The position numbers and the translations under genes are program-made. From assembly GCA_963675945.1 (NCBI GenBank), contig OY780932.1, positions 3,850,975-3,914,974 of the forward strand: a stretch of 64,000 nt of DNA. The letters are read 5' to 3'. The notes under the pieces are model-generated. The model saw only the letters and a program-made list of their open reading frames with translations. It had not been told where the DNA came from and searched no databases. This DNA comes from G963556115 sp963675945 (GTDB lineage Bacteria > Planctomycetota > SZUA-567). Position 1 is the first letter of the stretch. The number at the start of each line of letters is the position of its first letter. Shown here one piece after another: positions 45,199-55,100 of this stretch.

Positions 45199-46986
45199 TT
45201 ATAGGTTGGTTTCAACAGCTATTGGAAGGAGAATTTCTACCGTACAACCAGGAGGTGGGGTATTATTCCAGCAGGTCATTTTTCCAAGGTAGGACTCAAT
45301 TATATGCTTCACTATACTCAGACCCAGTCCTGACCCACCTTTGCGCGTGGTAAAGGTCGGATCAAACGCATGAAGAAGAGCTGATTCTGAGAGTCCTTCG
45401 CCAAGATCACTAACACGTATTGACGCCATGCCGTCCACAAGGGCACAAGCAGAGATTTTTATCCTAGTACCTTGAGGACTATGTTGGGCGGCATTATCGA
45501 GTAGATTAATCATGACTTGAACCACCCGCTCAGGATCGACGAAGACCATTATTTTATCAGCTTCGGGTGAGAATGCAGTTGTCAACCGATGCAGCGGTTT
45601 GTTTGATTGCATCCATGAATCAGCAGCCATGCGACAGATGCTGACCAGTGTGCAGCATTGACGGTTTCTGGCTTCTTCTGGACGGCGAAGCTCTAACAGA
45701 TCCTTCATGAGATTATCAAGCCGATTTATTTGACGTTGGATGCGGTCTACATATTTTATGCACTCCGGATTATCCTGAATATGCTTTGAAATAAGTTCTA
45801 CAGCAATAACAATGGCATTAAGGGGATTGCGCACCTCGTGAGCCACAACCGAGGCAAGCTCCCCTAAGGCGCGAAGCTTCTCACCCTGAAGTGCTTCCAT
45901 CTCCAAACGTGCCTGTTTCTGTTGAAGTAGCTTGCGTTCGGTTATATCAGTGATAATCCCATCATAGGAGTTAATCACCCCAGATGCGTCGGGATGTGGT
46001 ACTAATGTATTGTGTATCCAGTGCAACATACCACTCTTATCAATGATTCGGTGTTCTAAAGTTATCGGTTTATGGGAACTCACAATGCGAGTTATAGCAT
46101 CCTCTACCATAGGACGATCCTCATCAGGGATCATAGCTATCCATAAAGAAGAGTCATTAGCATAATCCTCTTGAGTATATCCGGATACAGCCTCACAGCC
46201 TTCGCCATGTTCTGTATGGAATGCCAAACCACCAGAGAGATGAACGCTATAAACATAACTTGTAATTGACGATAATAGATGACGGTAGCGTTCTTCGCTT
46301 TTTTTTAAATCCTCTTCCATCTGCGTGCGTTCGGCTATATCCTTCTGTAACCGGAGGTTTACTTCCTTCAAGTCAGCAGTTCTTGCAGTCACAACATTTT
46401 CTAGCTTTTTTTTATCCCCTCTGAGTTGTTCTTCTTCTTGTTTGTAATTGGTGATATCTACCATTATCATACGACAGTCCTGCCCTGTAGAAGAAGTGAC
46501 TGCCGAGATGCGGACTGTTCGTGTAGAGCCACTCTCGTTATGAAGCAGAACCTCGCAGTTTGTATTTGCAATTCCGTCAAATGCCTGGTCTACAAATTTA
46601 CTGAAGACGCTGCGGCTTTCTTCTACAAGAAACACTCCGAATTGACGACCGATAAGCTTAGAGCGTTCATTTCCCATAAGGCTGGCAGCTAGGAAATTCA
46701 CATTCGTTATCGTGTTATTCCTGTCAAGCGTTAGGTAGCCTGCTGGTGCAAAATCATAGAGGTCGGTATACTTATCCAGCGCTGCTTCAGCCTTAATTCG
46801 CATCTGCAACAACTCATCGTTTTGCATACCTAGCTCGATATGGTGTACCTGAAGCTCATGCAACAATCTAACTGTATCTTCGAGTATAAGTGGTGTATCA
46901 TGGAGAAGCCCTTGCTCTTGCAAGTATTTTTCTGCTTTATTCCGTAAGCTCTTATCAGACTGAGCACTATCTTTACCTTTGCACAT
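45199..46986 (-). CDS. PAS-PAS sensor histidine kinase
   Basis: A 595-aa soluble kinase. The N-terminal LLHELQVHHIELGMQNDELLQ coil leads to a PAS domain (~70-180) and a second PAS with a PAC motif (~245-365). The phosphoacceptor segment GELASVVAHEVRNPLNAIVI and an ATPase domain with LLDNAAQHSPQG (N), RVSDLGEGLS (G1) and SGLGLSIV (G2) follow. ATG 46986 is preferred over 47007 because a GGTGA lies just before it. It starts inside the 3' end of the upstream kinase gene (14-bp overlap). No receiver or TM domain, so it likely phosphorylates one of the separate receivers nearby. Confidence 0.85.
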   Translation of the reverse strand: MCKGKDSAQSDKSLRNKAEKYLQEQGLLHDTPLILEDTVRLLHELQVHHIELGMQNDELLQMRIKAEAALDKYTDLYDFAPAGYLTLDRNNTITNVNFLAASLMGNERSKLIGRQFGVFLVEESRSVFSKFVDQAFDGIANTNCEVLLHNESGSTRTVRISAVTSSTGQDCRMIMVDITNYKQEEEQLRGDKKKLENVVTARTADLKEVNLRLQKDIAERTQMEEDLKKSEERYRHLLSSITSYVYSVHLSGGLAFHTEHGEGCEAVSGYTQEDYANDSSLWIAMIPDEDRPMVEDAITRIVSSHKPITLEHRIIDKSGMLHWIHNTLVPHPDASGVINSYDGIITDITERKLLQQKQARLEMEALQGEKLRALGELASVVAHEVRNPLNAIVIAVELISKHIQDNPECIKYVDRIQRQINRLDNLMKDLLELRRPEEARNRQCCTLVSICRMAADSWMQSNKPLHRLTTAFSPEADKIMVFVDPERVVQVMINLLDNAAQHSPQGTRIKISACALVDGMASIRVSDLGEGLSESALLHAFDPTFTTRKGGSGLGLSIVKHIIESYLGKMTCWNNTPPPGCTVEILLPIAVETNL

Positions 46987-48814
46987 AGCAATCACCATAT
47001 TCCACACATTGCTTTTTTATTTCAGAAAGCATTTTTAACGGTGAACGTTGCAGTATTTCTGAGACCATGAGCGAAAGCCTAGAGAGATTGAACGGTTTTT
47101 GTATGAACGCTAATGCACCTTTGTCAAGTAATTCCTGACCTTCAATATCAATACTACAATCGGAAGAAATTAATATCTTCGCCTCTGGATTGACTTTACG
47201 TATAGCGGAAAATATACCCTTTCCCTCCACACTAGGCATAGAAATATTCAATATTATTAAGTCAATCTTGTTTGAGCATTCGTTGTAAAAGGAAACTGCT
47301 TCTTTTACATCCAAGTACGCAGTAACCATATAACCCAAGCTGTATAGCATTTTCCTGCAAATCTCTACTATTTCCTCCTCGTTGTCAATGAGTAAGACAT
47401 GCCCACTGCCGCCAACTGTGTAGAGAGCGTCCACCGTTGACGTCGGTAGGGCAACATCTGAGTCTGCCAAAGAAAGGTAGATATAAAATGAGGTCCCCTG
47501 ACCTTGCCGGCTCTGTACATCTATGCCTCCGTGATGACTGAGAATGTCACCATATACCGAGGCCAGCCCAAGGCCGGTACCTTTTCCAACATCCTTGGTA
47601 GTAAAAAACGGCTCAAAGAGGTGTGTCAAAGTATCCTTACTCATACCAGTTCCGGTATCTGATACCTCAATACACAGGTAGCGACCTGGCGCCACTCCAA
47701 GAATTGCGGCCTGCTCCCCAATAAGCTCGGACTCCTTGGTTGTGAACACAATTTCACCGCCACTAAGCATAGCGTCACGTGCATTGAGCCCAAGGTTGAT
47801 CAAAATGTTTTCTAGTCGGCTATTGTCACCAATGATCGTGTACTCAGCAGCGGCAAGGTGCTGCTTAATTGTAATCTTTTTATCAATACTGTTAGTAAGT
47901 AAAGCTACCGCTTCACTAATAAGTTTATGCATATTTACAGGTGTAGCGAGACATTTTCCTTTCCGTGAAAAATTCAGCAATCGTGCTGTCAACTCAGCCG
48001 CCCGGACCGCACAGGTTGATATTGCTGCTGTATAACTCAGAAGATTTTCGTCCTTAAGATTGCCGGCAAGAATTTCATTAAAGCCGATAATTCCTGTGAG
48101 TTGATTATTGAAATTATGCGCTATCCCGCCAGCCAGCTGCCCAATGGCAGACATCTTTTCGGCTTGACGTAACTGCGACATCAGTTGCTCTTTCTCCTCT
48201 TCAGCTTTTTTTCGGTCGGTAATATCCAAAAGGCTGACCAACACCATCGGTTCACTATGTAACTCCAAACGCACACAAGAGAAAAGAAATACACTCTCTT
48301 TGGTCTCCTCTCCAAAGGTTGATATGAAGTTGACCTCTACCTGATGATGGATCAAACCGGAGTCAATGGCGTTGATCACATTATTCTGGATTGAGCACTC
48401 TGTACAAAACGGTCCAAGACCGCATCCCTGTGGATTATCTTGTGCATGCAGACACCTCAATGCGTCGCCAAAACTCATGCCAATTATTTTTTCTGAATTC
48501 ATTTGTGCAAACTCAGCAGTAAAATTGTTAGCCTTGCACACACGGCGTCCAGAATTCAGTAGAACCATGATCAAAGGCGCATGCTCATAAATTGTCAATA
48601 GTTCCGTCATATAAGCTTTGGTCTGCTCCTGAGACTGAAGTAGCTGCTCATTCTGCATCTCAAGTTCTATCTGATGCACCTGTAGTTCGTGCAGGAGTCG
48701 CTGCATCCCGTCCTCTTGTAGGGGAAGGAAGATCTCTGAGCCGCCTTCTTTTAAACGCTCCTCCGCAATACGTCGCATATCCTGTTTTCTTGAGAGCACT
48801 TTCTTTTTTTTCAT
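46973..48814 (-). CDS. PAS hybrid histidine kinase with a receiver lacking the phospho-Asp
   Basis: A 613-aa soluble protein: an N-terminal coil with LLHELQVHQIELEMQNEQLL, a PAS domain (~75-200), a His box in GQLAGGIAHNFNNQLTG, and an ATPase domain (LNARDAMLSGG; DTGTGM; TGLGLA). The C-terminal receiver has DNEEE and the Lys of QKPFNL, but the phosphoacceptor strand reads LIILNISMPS with Asn where Asp is expected. It overlaps the preceding CheB-CheR gene by ATGA and the next kinase gene by 14-35 bp, so three signalling genes are translationally coupled. Confidence 0.85.
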   Translation of the reverse strand: MKKKKVLSRKQDMRRIAEERLKEGGSEIFLPLQEDGMQRLLHELQVHQIELEMQNEQLLQSQEQTKAYMTELLTIYEHAPLIMVLLNSGRRVCKANNFTAEFAQMNSEKIIGMSFGDALRCLHAQDNPQGCGLGPFCTECSIQNNVINAIDSGLIHHQVEVNFISTFGEETKESVFLFSCVRLELHSEPMVLVSLLDITDRKKAEEEKEQLMSQLRQAEKMSAIGQLAGGIAHNFNNQLTGIIGFNEILAGNLKDENLLSYTAAISTCAVRAAELTARLLNFSRKGKCLATPVNMHKLISEAVALLTNSIDKKITIKQHLAAAEYTIIGDNSRLENILINLGLNARDAMLSGGEIVFTTKESELIGEQAAILGVAPGRYLCIEVSDTGTGMSKDTLTHLFEPFFTTKDVGKGTGLGLASVYGDILSHHGGIDVQSRQGQGTSFYIYLSLADSDVALPTSTVDALYTVGGSGHVLLIDNEEEIVEICRKMLYSLGYMVTAYLDVKEAVSFYNECSNKIDLIILNISMPSVEGKGIFSAIRKVNPEAKILISSDCSIDIEGQELLDKGALAFIQKPFNLSRLSLMVSEILQRSPLKMLSEIKKQCVEYGDCYVQR

Positions 48815-51384
48815 CTAGGTCTCTCCTTATGAAATTTATCCTGAAGTTCCTGGATTTCCTTGTAATGCGAGGAGATGTCCGAGAGAGTAATTACAACACC
48901 GTCAATTTTTTCCTCTATTGTACGGTAAGGCATGATGCGTACACCAAACCAGCGACCATCCTCCGAAGGAATCCTTTTTTCAGAAAATACCAGCGTCCGC
49001 AACACTTCTGTAGCATCTTCTATCAATTCAGGGTAGTCTAAAATTGAAGTAAGGTCTGATATCGGCCTTCCTATGTCACCGGGGATAAACTTTATGATCT
49101 TGGCAGCGTGTGAGGTAAAACGCCGAACCCGCAGATTGCGGTCCAAAAATACGGTTGCTATATCTGTACTATCCAAAAGATTTCTCATATCGCTGGCAGT
49201 AAGAGAGAGTTCATCGAGTTTGGCCTGCAACTCTGCATTTAGAGTCTGCAATTCTTCATTCATGGACTGCATCTCCTCCTTGGATGTTGTGAGTTCTTCA
49301 TTAGTAGACTGGAGTTCCTCGTTAGTAGAACGCAACTCCTCCTGAGAGGTCTGCATCTCTTCACTCAGAACACCCAACTCAGCATGCAAGCGCTGTGATT
49401 CCAGCTCATACTCACGAAGACGTAAAGTGTCAATATCCGAAGTAAGTGGGTCTTCAGCTATCACTGGTTGTAGGTACACATCTCTGAATATGATCAGTAC
49501 CATCCCCCGCCCAACTGACATTTTATCAAGGGCTTGAACGATAACATCAACTCCTTGACAGCCATGGTTGGCTGAAACTTTGAGCCCATTGACCTCTATT
49601 TTCGCTGTTTCACGAACGGCCTTATTGAAAGCGGCACTGAGTTCACCTCTCAATCCTTCTCGTGCCATAGCAAAGATATTCAGATTAGCCTTGCCTGCAG
49701 CTGGTTCAAGATACTTTCCAGTTCGTCCACTTATATAGACCACATCTCCTTTTGTATTGGTCAGTACAGCTGAAGGAGCGTATTCTTGCAGAATTATTTG
49801 ATCTGTTAATAATTGCACGTTCAACTCTACGGAAGAACCTTCATTGTCTTTGGAAATTTCTACATTAGCGGCAACAAAGGAAGATGGAAACTCTACTGGA
49901 GATGTCCGTAGCATAGAATCAAGGCTGCGGTATATTCTAAATTTATCATCCTCTGCAGCAAATAAATTTGTGAAGTTACCGACAGTCTCAGCACTCCCAA
50001 GAAAGAGAAGTCCTCCTTGCTTCAAACTATAATGAAATAGTGGCATAAGTTTTTTTTGTAACCCAGCTTCAAGATATATAAGCAAGTTCCTACATATCAG
50101 GATATCAAGCTTGGTAAATGGTGGATCCATGATCAAATCCTGCTGGGCGAAAATAACCGTTTCCCTTACTTTCTTTGAAACACGGTACTTTCCATTTTCA
50201 AATACAAAGAACTGTTCCAAACGCTCAGGAGAGACATCCGCCACTATATTTTCTGGGTAAATTCCCTGACGTGCCTTTTCAATGGATTCCTGAGAAAGAT
50301 CGGTGGCGAATATTTGTAACCTATAATACCGCTCCGGCGCAAACTTTTTGACTGCTTCATGAAAAATCATAGCCAATGAATACGCTTCCTCTCCAGAGGA
50401 ACATCCTGGTATCCAAGCACGTAATTCCTTACAGTCATTCACACGCTCAAAGAGTGCTGGCAGAGCATAGTCTCTAAGGTAATCCCATGACGTAGAATCA
50501 CGGAAAAAATTTGTCACTCCAATCAGTAGTTCTTTGAAGAGCAATTCTACTTCTTGAGGATTATCCTTCATATATTTAATATAATCCTTGATATTGATAA
50601 TATGGTGTATGCCCATGCGCCGCTCAAGTCGTCTGCATATTGAATTCTTCTTGTACAGGGAAAAATCGTGTCCAGTATAGGCACGTAGCAAGACTATTAT
50701 ATCCTCAAGAGAATTTTTGTCCTTCTCCTTCAATGGCTGTTGTACAATGTCTTGATTCGCCCTCTGCAGGAATGCCAATATTTTGGTTGGTAACTCTTCA
50801 GCTAAAGCGACAATATCAACCAAACCGGTATCAATTGCGCTACGAGGCATACAGTCGAATTTGGCTGTAGCCGGATCCTGAACCAAGACAATTCCAGCTG
50901 CTTCCTTTATAGCTTTCACCCCAAGTACACCATCACTGCCCATTCCCGATAGAATGACACCTACGCTCTGCTGTCCGCAGTTTATAGCAAGAGATCGGAA
51001 AAACAAATCTATAGGTAAGCCCAATCCCCGTGGAGACGCTGGTTTCGCAAGCTTGAATTCTCCATTACTAATTGACATATCCTTGTTAGGTGGAATAACA
51101 TATACACAGTCAGGTTGAACCTTGGTGTTTTGCTTGACCTGCATTACTTTCATGCTGGTAGCATGTTGCAGCAGCTCTGGTAGAATACCCTTGTGTGTAG
51201 GATCCAAATGCTGAACCACAGCATATGCCAAACCGCTGGCATCTGGCACACTCCTAAAGAATTGCTCTAGTGCTTCCAGCCCACCTGCTGAAGCTCCAAT
51301 ACCTACTATTGGAAAAGTGGTATTTCCAGTTACATTCACGGTATTTTCCTTAATTGAGGAAGATAATAGAACGTCTACGAGCAA
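48811..51384 (-). CDS. CheB-CheR fusion protein with C-terminal PAS domain
   Basis: An 857-aa protein. The CheB methylesterase domain comes first (residues ~20-210: GIGASAGGLEALEQFF with the Ser, QHLDPTHKG, SGMGSDGVLG). A CheR methyltransferase follows (~230-490: the SAM-binding RAWIPGCSSGEEAYSLAM, and DLIMDPPFTKLDILICRN). A long coiled coil (~650-720; EELRSTNEELQSTNEELTTS) and a PAS domain close the chain. There are no chemoreceptor or CheA genes in the window, so it probably serves the neighbouring kinases rather than chemotaxis. The coil resembles those that link to histidine kinases in longer fusions. Confidence 0.9.
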   Translation of the reverse strand: MLVDVLLSSSIKENTVNVTGNTTFPIVGIGASAGGLEALEQFFRSVPDASGLAYAVVQHLDPTHKGILPELLQHATSMKVMQVKQNTKVQPDCVYVIPPNKDMSISNGEFKLAKPASPRGLGLPIDLFFRSLAINCGQQSVGVILSGMGSDGVLGVKAIKEAAGIVLVQDPATAKFDCMPRSAIDTGLVDIVALAEELPTKILAFLQRANQDIVQQPLKEKDKNSLEDIIVLLRAYTGHDFSLYKKNSICRRLERRMGIHHIINIKDYIKYMKDNPQEVELLFKELLIGVTNFFRDSTSWDYLRDYALPALFERVNDCKELRAWIPGCSSGEEAYSLAMIFHEAVKKFAPERYYRLQIFATDLSQESIEKARQGIYPENIVADVSPERLEQFFVFENGKYRVSKKVRETVIFAQQDLIMDPPFTKLDILICRNLLIYLEAGLQKKLMPLFHYSLKQGGLLFLGSAETVGNFTNLFAAEDDKFRIYRSLDSMLRTSPVEFPSSFVAANVEISKDNEGSSVELNVQLLTDQIILQEYAPSAVLTNTKGDVVYISGRTGKYLEPAAGKANLNIFAMAREGLRGELSAAFNKAVRETAKIEVNGLKVSANHGCQGVDVIVQALDKMSVGRGMVLIIFRDVYLQPVIAEDPLTSDIDTLRLREYELESQRLHAELGVLSEEMQTSQEELRSTNEELQSTNEELTTSKEEMQSMNEELQTLNAELQAKLDELSLTASDMRNLLDSTDIATVFLDRNLRVRRFTSHAAKIIKFIPGDIGRPISDLTSILDYPELIEDATEVLRTLVFSEKRIPSEDGRWFGVRIMPYRTIEEKIDGVVITLSDISSHYKEIQELQDKFHKERPR

Positions 51385-51698
51385 AACGAAGCTTATTCAT
51401 TGTATTTCTATACATACTAATGATGCGCACGGACTTCCTTATGTTATTTTAATGGAAATCACGCATGAAAACGGAGTGAATTCAGGTCGGTACTACGCTT
51501 TGCCATTACTAGATATACTTATAACTTAAGCTCTAACACACACAAAGCAAACCTTTATTAAATAAAACATATATAATGACTTATGTCAAGGTTAAAGCAA
51601 CAAACTTGACATATATTTTACCTCACATGTCATATTTACTTCTGTACGGATAACCAAACAAATACTGACATCTATAGTTATACATAATCTATGATTTA
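51385..51698. other. Spacer between two signalling gene groups
   Basis: No coding frame is supported. It carries the candidate promoter for the CheB-CheR operon and splits the minus-strand genes into two transcripts. Confidence 0.4.
51561..51589 (-). promoter_or_regulatory. Candidate sigma-70 promoter of the CheB-CheR/kinase operon
   Basis: Minus strand TTGACA (51589-51584), a 17-bp spacer and TTTATT (51566-51561). The -35 box is perfect, the -10 box only fair. It lies about 180 bp before the start codon. Confidence 0.4.
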
Positions 51699-52085
51699 TC
51701 ACAACTCTTCTTGTAAAAGGTGAATTAACGAATTTAGGTTTAATGGCTTAGCCAAGGCACGGGTAAACCCCAAATGCATAAGCTCATCCAGATCCCATCT
51801 CTCCATATTACCAGAAATAGCAATAATAGGGGCAACATATCCAAGTCTCCTTAGCTTGAATCCACATTCACTACCAGGCATATTGGGAAGATTAAGGTCA
51901 AGCAATATGCCTGTAAAACGTAGAGGTAGAGCGTCCAGCAGGGATTCAGCATCTAGAAACCTCTCGGAAACCATCCCTCGACTTTCCAGAAACTCCTGTA
52001 TAAGCGAACCTGAATCATCGTCATCATCTACTATCGCCACACAAACCTGCTTGTTTGTTTCTAATATAGTCACCTTGGTCTCCAT
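51699..52085 (-). CDS. Stand-alone receiver domain protein
   Basis: A 128-aa single receiver: VAIVDDDDDSGS (acidic pocket), the phospho-Asp in ILLDLNLPNMPG, Ser in IIAISGN, and Lys in ALAKPLN. It has no output domain. It follows the glucan synthase C-terminal gene by 39 bp and is probably on its transcript, so it could relay phosphoryl groups between the soluble kinases and the NtrC-type regulator. Confidence 0.88.
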   Translation of the reverse strand: METKVTILETNKQVCVAIVDDDDDSGSLIQEFLESRGMVSERFLDAESLLDALPLRFTGILLDLNLPNMPGSECGFKLRRLGYVAPIIAISGNMERWDLDELMHLGFTRALAKPLNLNSLIHLLQEEL

Positions 52086-52124
52086 AATCGAAAGTACATA
52101 TTGTTAGTTAGCAGACTCACCACA

Positions 52125-55100
52125 TCATTTGCCCATACTGACACGAATCGTATGCTTGACCATATCACTGGTCAAATGAATAACACCATCCTCAATGTGC
52201 TGACCGTTGAGTTCTACCCGGACAACTCCTTGCTGACAATGTTCTGGATTATCAACGAAGATGTCGTAGAGTGCTTCGCCATGCCGATAGTTAATCTGAA
52301 ATTTATCCCACGCTTCTGGAATTACTGGCGAAATTTGAAGGGTTTCTCCACGCACTTTAAGGCCGAGAACCTCTTCAACCCACGCTCGATACATCCAAGA
52401 CGCAGAGCCTGTATACCAAGACCAGCCTCCTTGTCCCATATGCCCTTGTAGGCGGTAGACATCGGCCGCAACTACGTATGGCTCGATTTGATAACGCCAG
52501 ACCGCTTCCGAGTCGAGAGCATGTTCAATAGGATTGAGCATACAAAGTATTTTTGCCGCACGCTCACCATCACCACAACGAGCCATAGCCATAGCCACCC
52601 AGATAGCGGCATGGGTATACTGACCACCGTTTTCTCTGACTCCCGGAGGATATCCCATAATATAACCAGGTGACGGATTCATTTTATCAAATGGCGGAGT
52701 GAATAGTTGTACCTGCTTTTCATCTTCATCAACGAGATAATTCCAAGCCGATTCGAGCGCTTTATGTGTACGCTCCGGATCTGCTGCCGCACTCAAACAA
52801 GCCCATGACTGTGGCAAAGAATCTATCTTCGCTTCCTCATTTACAGCCGAGCCAAGCGTAGTACCGTCATCAAATGTCGCTCTTAAATACCACTCTCCAT
52901 CCCAAGCAAACCTTTCAACCTGTTGAGCTATTAGCTCACTTTGCTTATCATAGGTATCTGCAAGTTCAGCTCTATCCAGTAGCGTGGATATCTCAGCCAT
53001 TCCCCTCAACACATCAATCATGAACCAAGCCAACCAGACACTCTCACCCTTACCCTGAGCACCCACAAGGTTCATCCCGTCATTCCAGTCACCAGTTCCC
53101 ATCAGTGGTAGACCATGCGCGCCAAAATTCATGCCGTGCGAGAGTGCCCGCTGACAATGCTCGAAGAGTGTACCGCCATTTTCTGCGGTTACTGGATTTT
53201 GAAAGTTCTCATGCTGGTCATCACTAAGTAGCGGCGCATCTAGAAACGGCGACATCTCCTGTAAAATGCTGGTATCAGCAGTGATCTGAAGATACTGTGT
53301 AACCACAAAAGGCAACCACAATAGATCATCGGAAATGCGTGAACGGATACCTTCACCACCCGGAGGGTGCCACCAATGCTGTACATCACCTTCCTTGAAC
53401 TGATGACCAGCTGCAAGCAGGATATGCTCACGCGCCAATTGTGGATGGGCATAGAGTAAAGCCATTACATCCTGTAATTGGTCACGGAACCCGAAAGCTC
53501 CACCTGACTGATAAAAGCCGGAGCGCGCCCATATCCTACAGCTCAAGGTTTGATAGAGCAGCCAGCGATTAAGTAGCAGATCTACGCCGAGTTCAGGTGT
53601 GTGCGTTTGTACAGTTTCCAACCTTTGATCCCACCATGATTGGGTCTTCCGTAAAGCACCATCCACAGCATGGCTATGGTTGTAGGTTGTAACAATTTCA
53701 TGAATCTGTTCAAGCGTTGACGCTTGTCCCAGAGTAAAGACTATTTCCTTGCTTTCACCAGGCATCAACACGAGAGTTGCCTGTAATGCAGCGCACGGGT
53801 CGAGTCCCGCTCCCACACGGGGTAAAAGTTTGTTATGTCCCAACGCTGCAGGATCTACCATTGAGCGGTTTCTTCCTAAAAATGCCATGCGATCGGCAGT
53901 ATATGAGATAACTGGTAAACTCATTGCTGCGAAGGCTATGCTATGCGGATAGTCTGGATTGTAATAATTGTGTGCCAGCATAGCCTGAATTTCATCATCC
54001 CAAGAAGTTACTACCTGCATCTGGGATTTCTCCCTAGACTCACCCAGTGTCCATTCCACATAATATGTTAAAGACAGATTACGTACCCTAGTAGAGTCGT
54101 TATATAGCATCAACTTCTGTAGTTTAACCGGTTCATCCACATGATCGCTAACAGGTATAAAAACAGTCAACTCCTGATTTATGCCATGGCTATTATGCTC
54201 GAATACCGTATATCCTGCACCGTGTCTTGCCCTGTATGGGAGAGTATCACGAATAGGTGACGCCGTTGGCGTCCAATAATTGCCAGTATCATCATCCCGG
54301 ATATAAATGGATTCCGAAGGAGTATCCAGAACCGGATCATTAGACCATTGCGTCAGACGATTTCGCTGACTGTTACCCTGCCAAGTAAAACCCGCACCAG
54401 TTTCACTTATAAGTGTACCGAATGCTGGGTTGGCAATTACGTTGACCCAAGGTGCAGGCGTATTCATATTGGCACCGAGATATATCGCATACTCCTTACC
54501 ATTCTGGGTAAAGCCACCGAGACTGTTAAAGAAAAGAAGATCTAAGAATGGGAGCGCTGCAGATATATCCCTTAGACTCTTCCTTTTGATTATTGCTTCA
54601 GGAGAGACAAGTATTCCCTGAGCCGCTCCCAACTGCTGGGCAAGTGTACCGCGGGCTGCTACCAGCGACACGCTTGCCGCAGACTGGAGTAACGCCAAAT
54701 CCTCAGTAGAAATCTGCTCTGCTGACCTCAAAAAAATCCCTCCAGACTTGCCAATTTCTGTATTAGGAGCCAATTTTTGGATAAGATGCTCTATCTCCTT
54801 GAGTAGAGGTTGAGTGTAACCGCCGTTACTTTCAATTAAAACAATCAGATCTACCGCCAGCCCATGCAAGCGCCAAAACGCATGCGCCTGAATCATTTGA
54901 TGGATCAAGCCGATATCAGATGACTCACTGATGGCAACCAGAGCTATTGGCAGGTCACCGGAGATCGAGTATGCCCAGAGCCCAGCCTGTCCTTTACGGT
55001 TCTCAGCAATGTTTTTCGCACTTGAGCGAAGGAATATGCTGTGGTAAAGCAGATAACTCGCGAGTTGCTGAAAACGGCGTGCATCATCTGGTTGTATACG

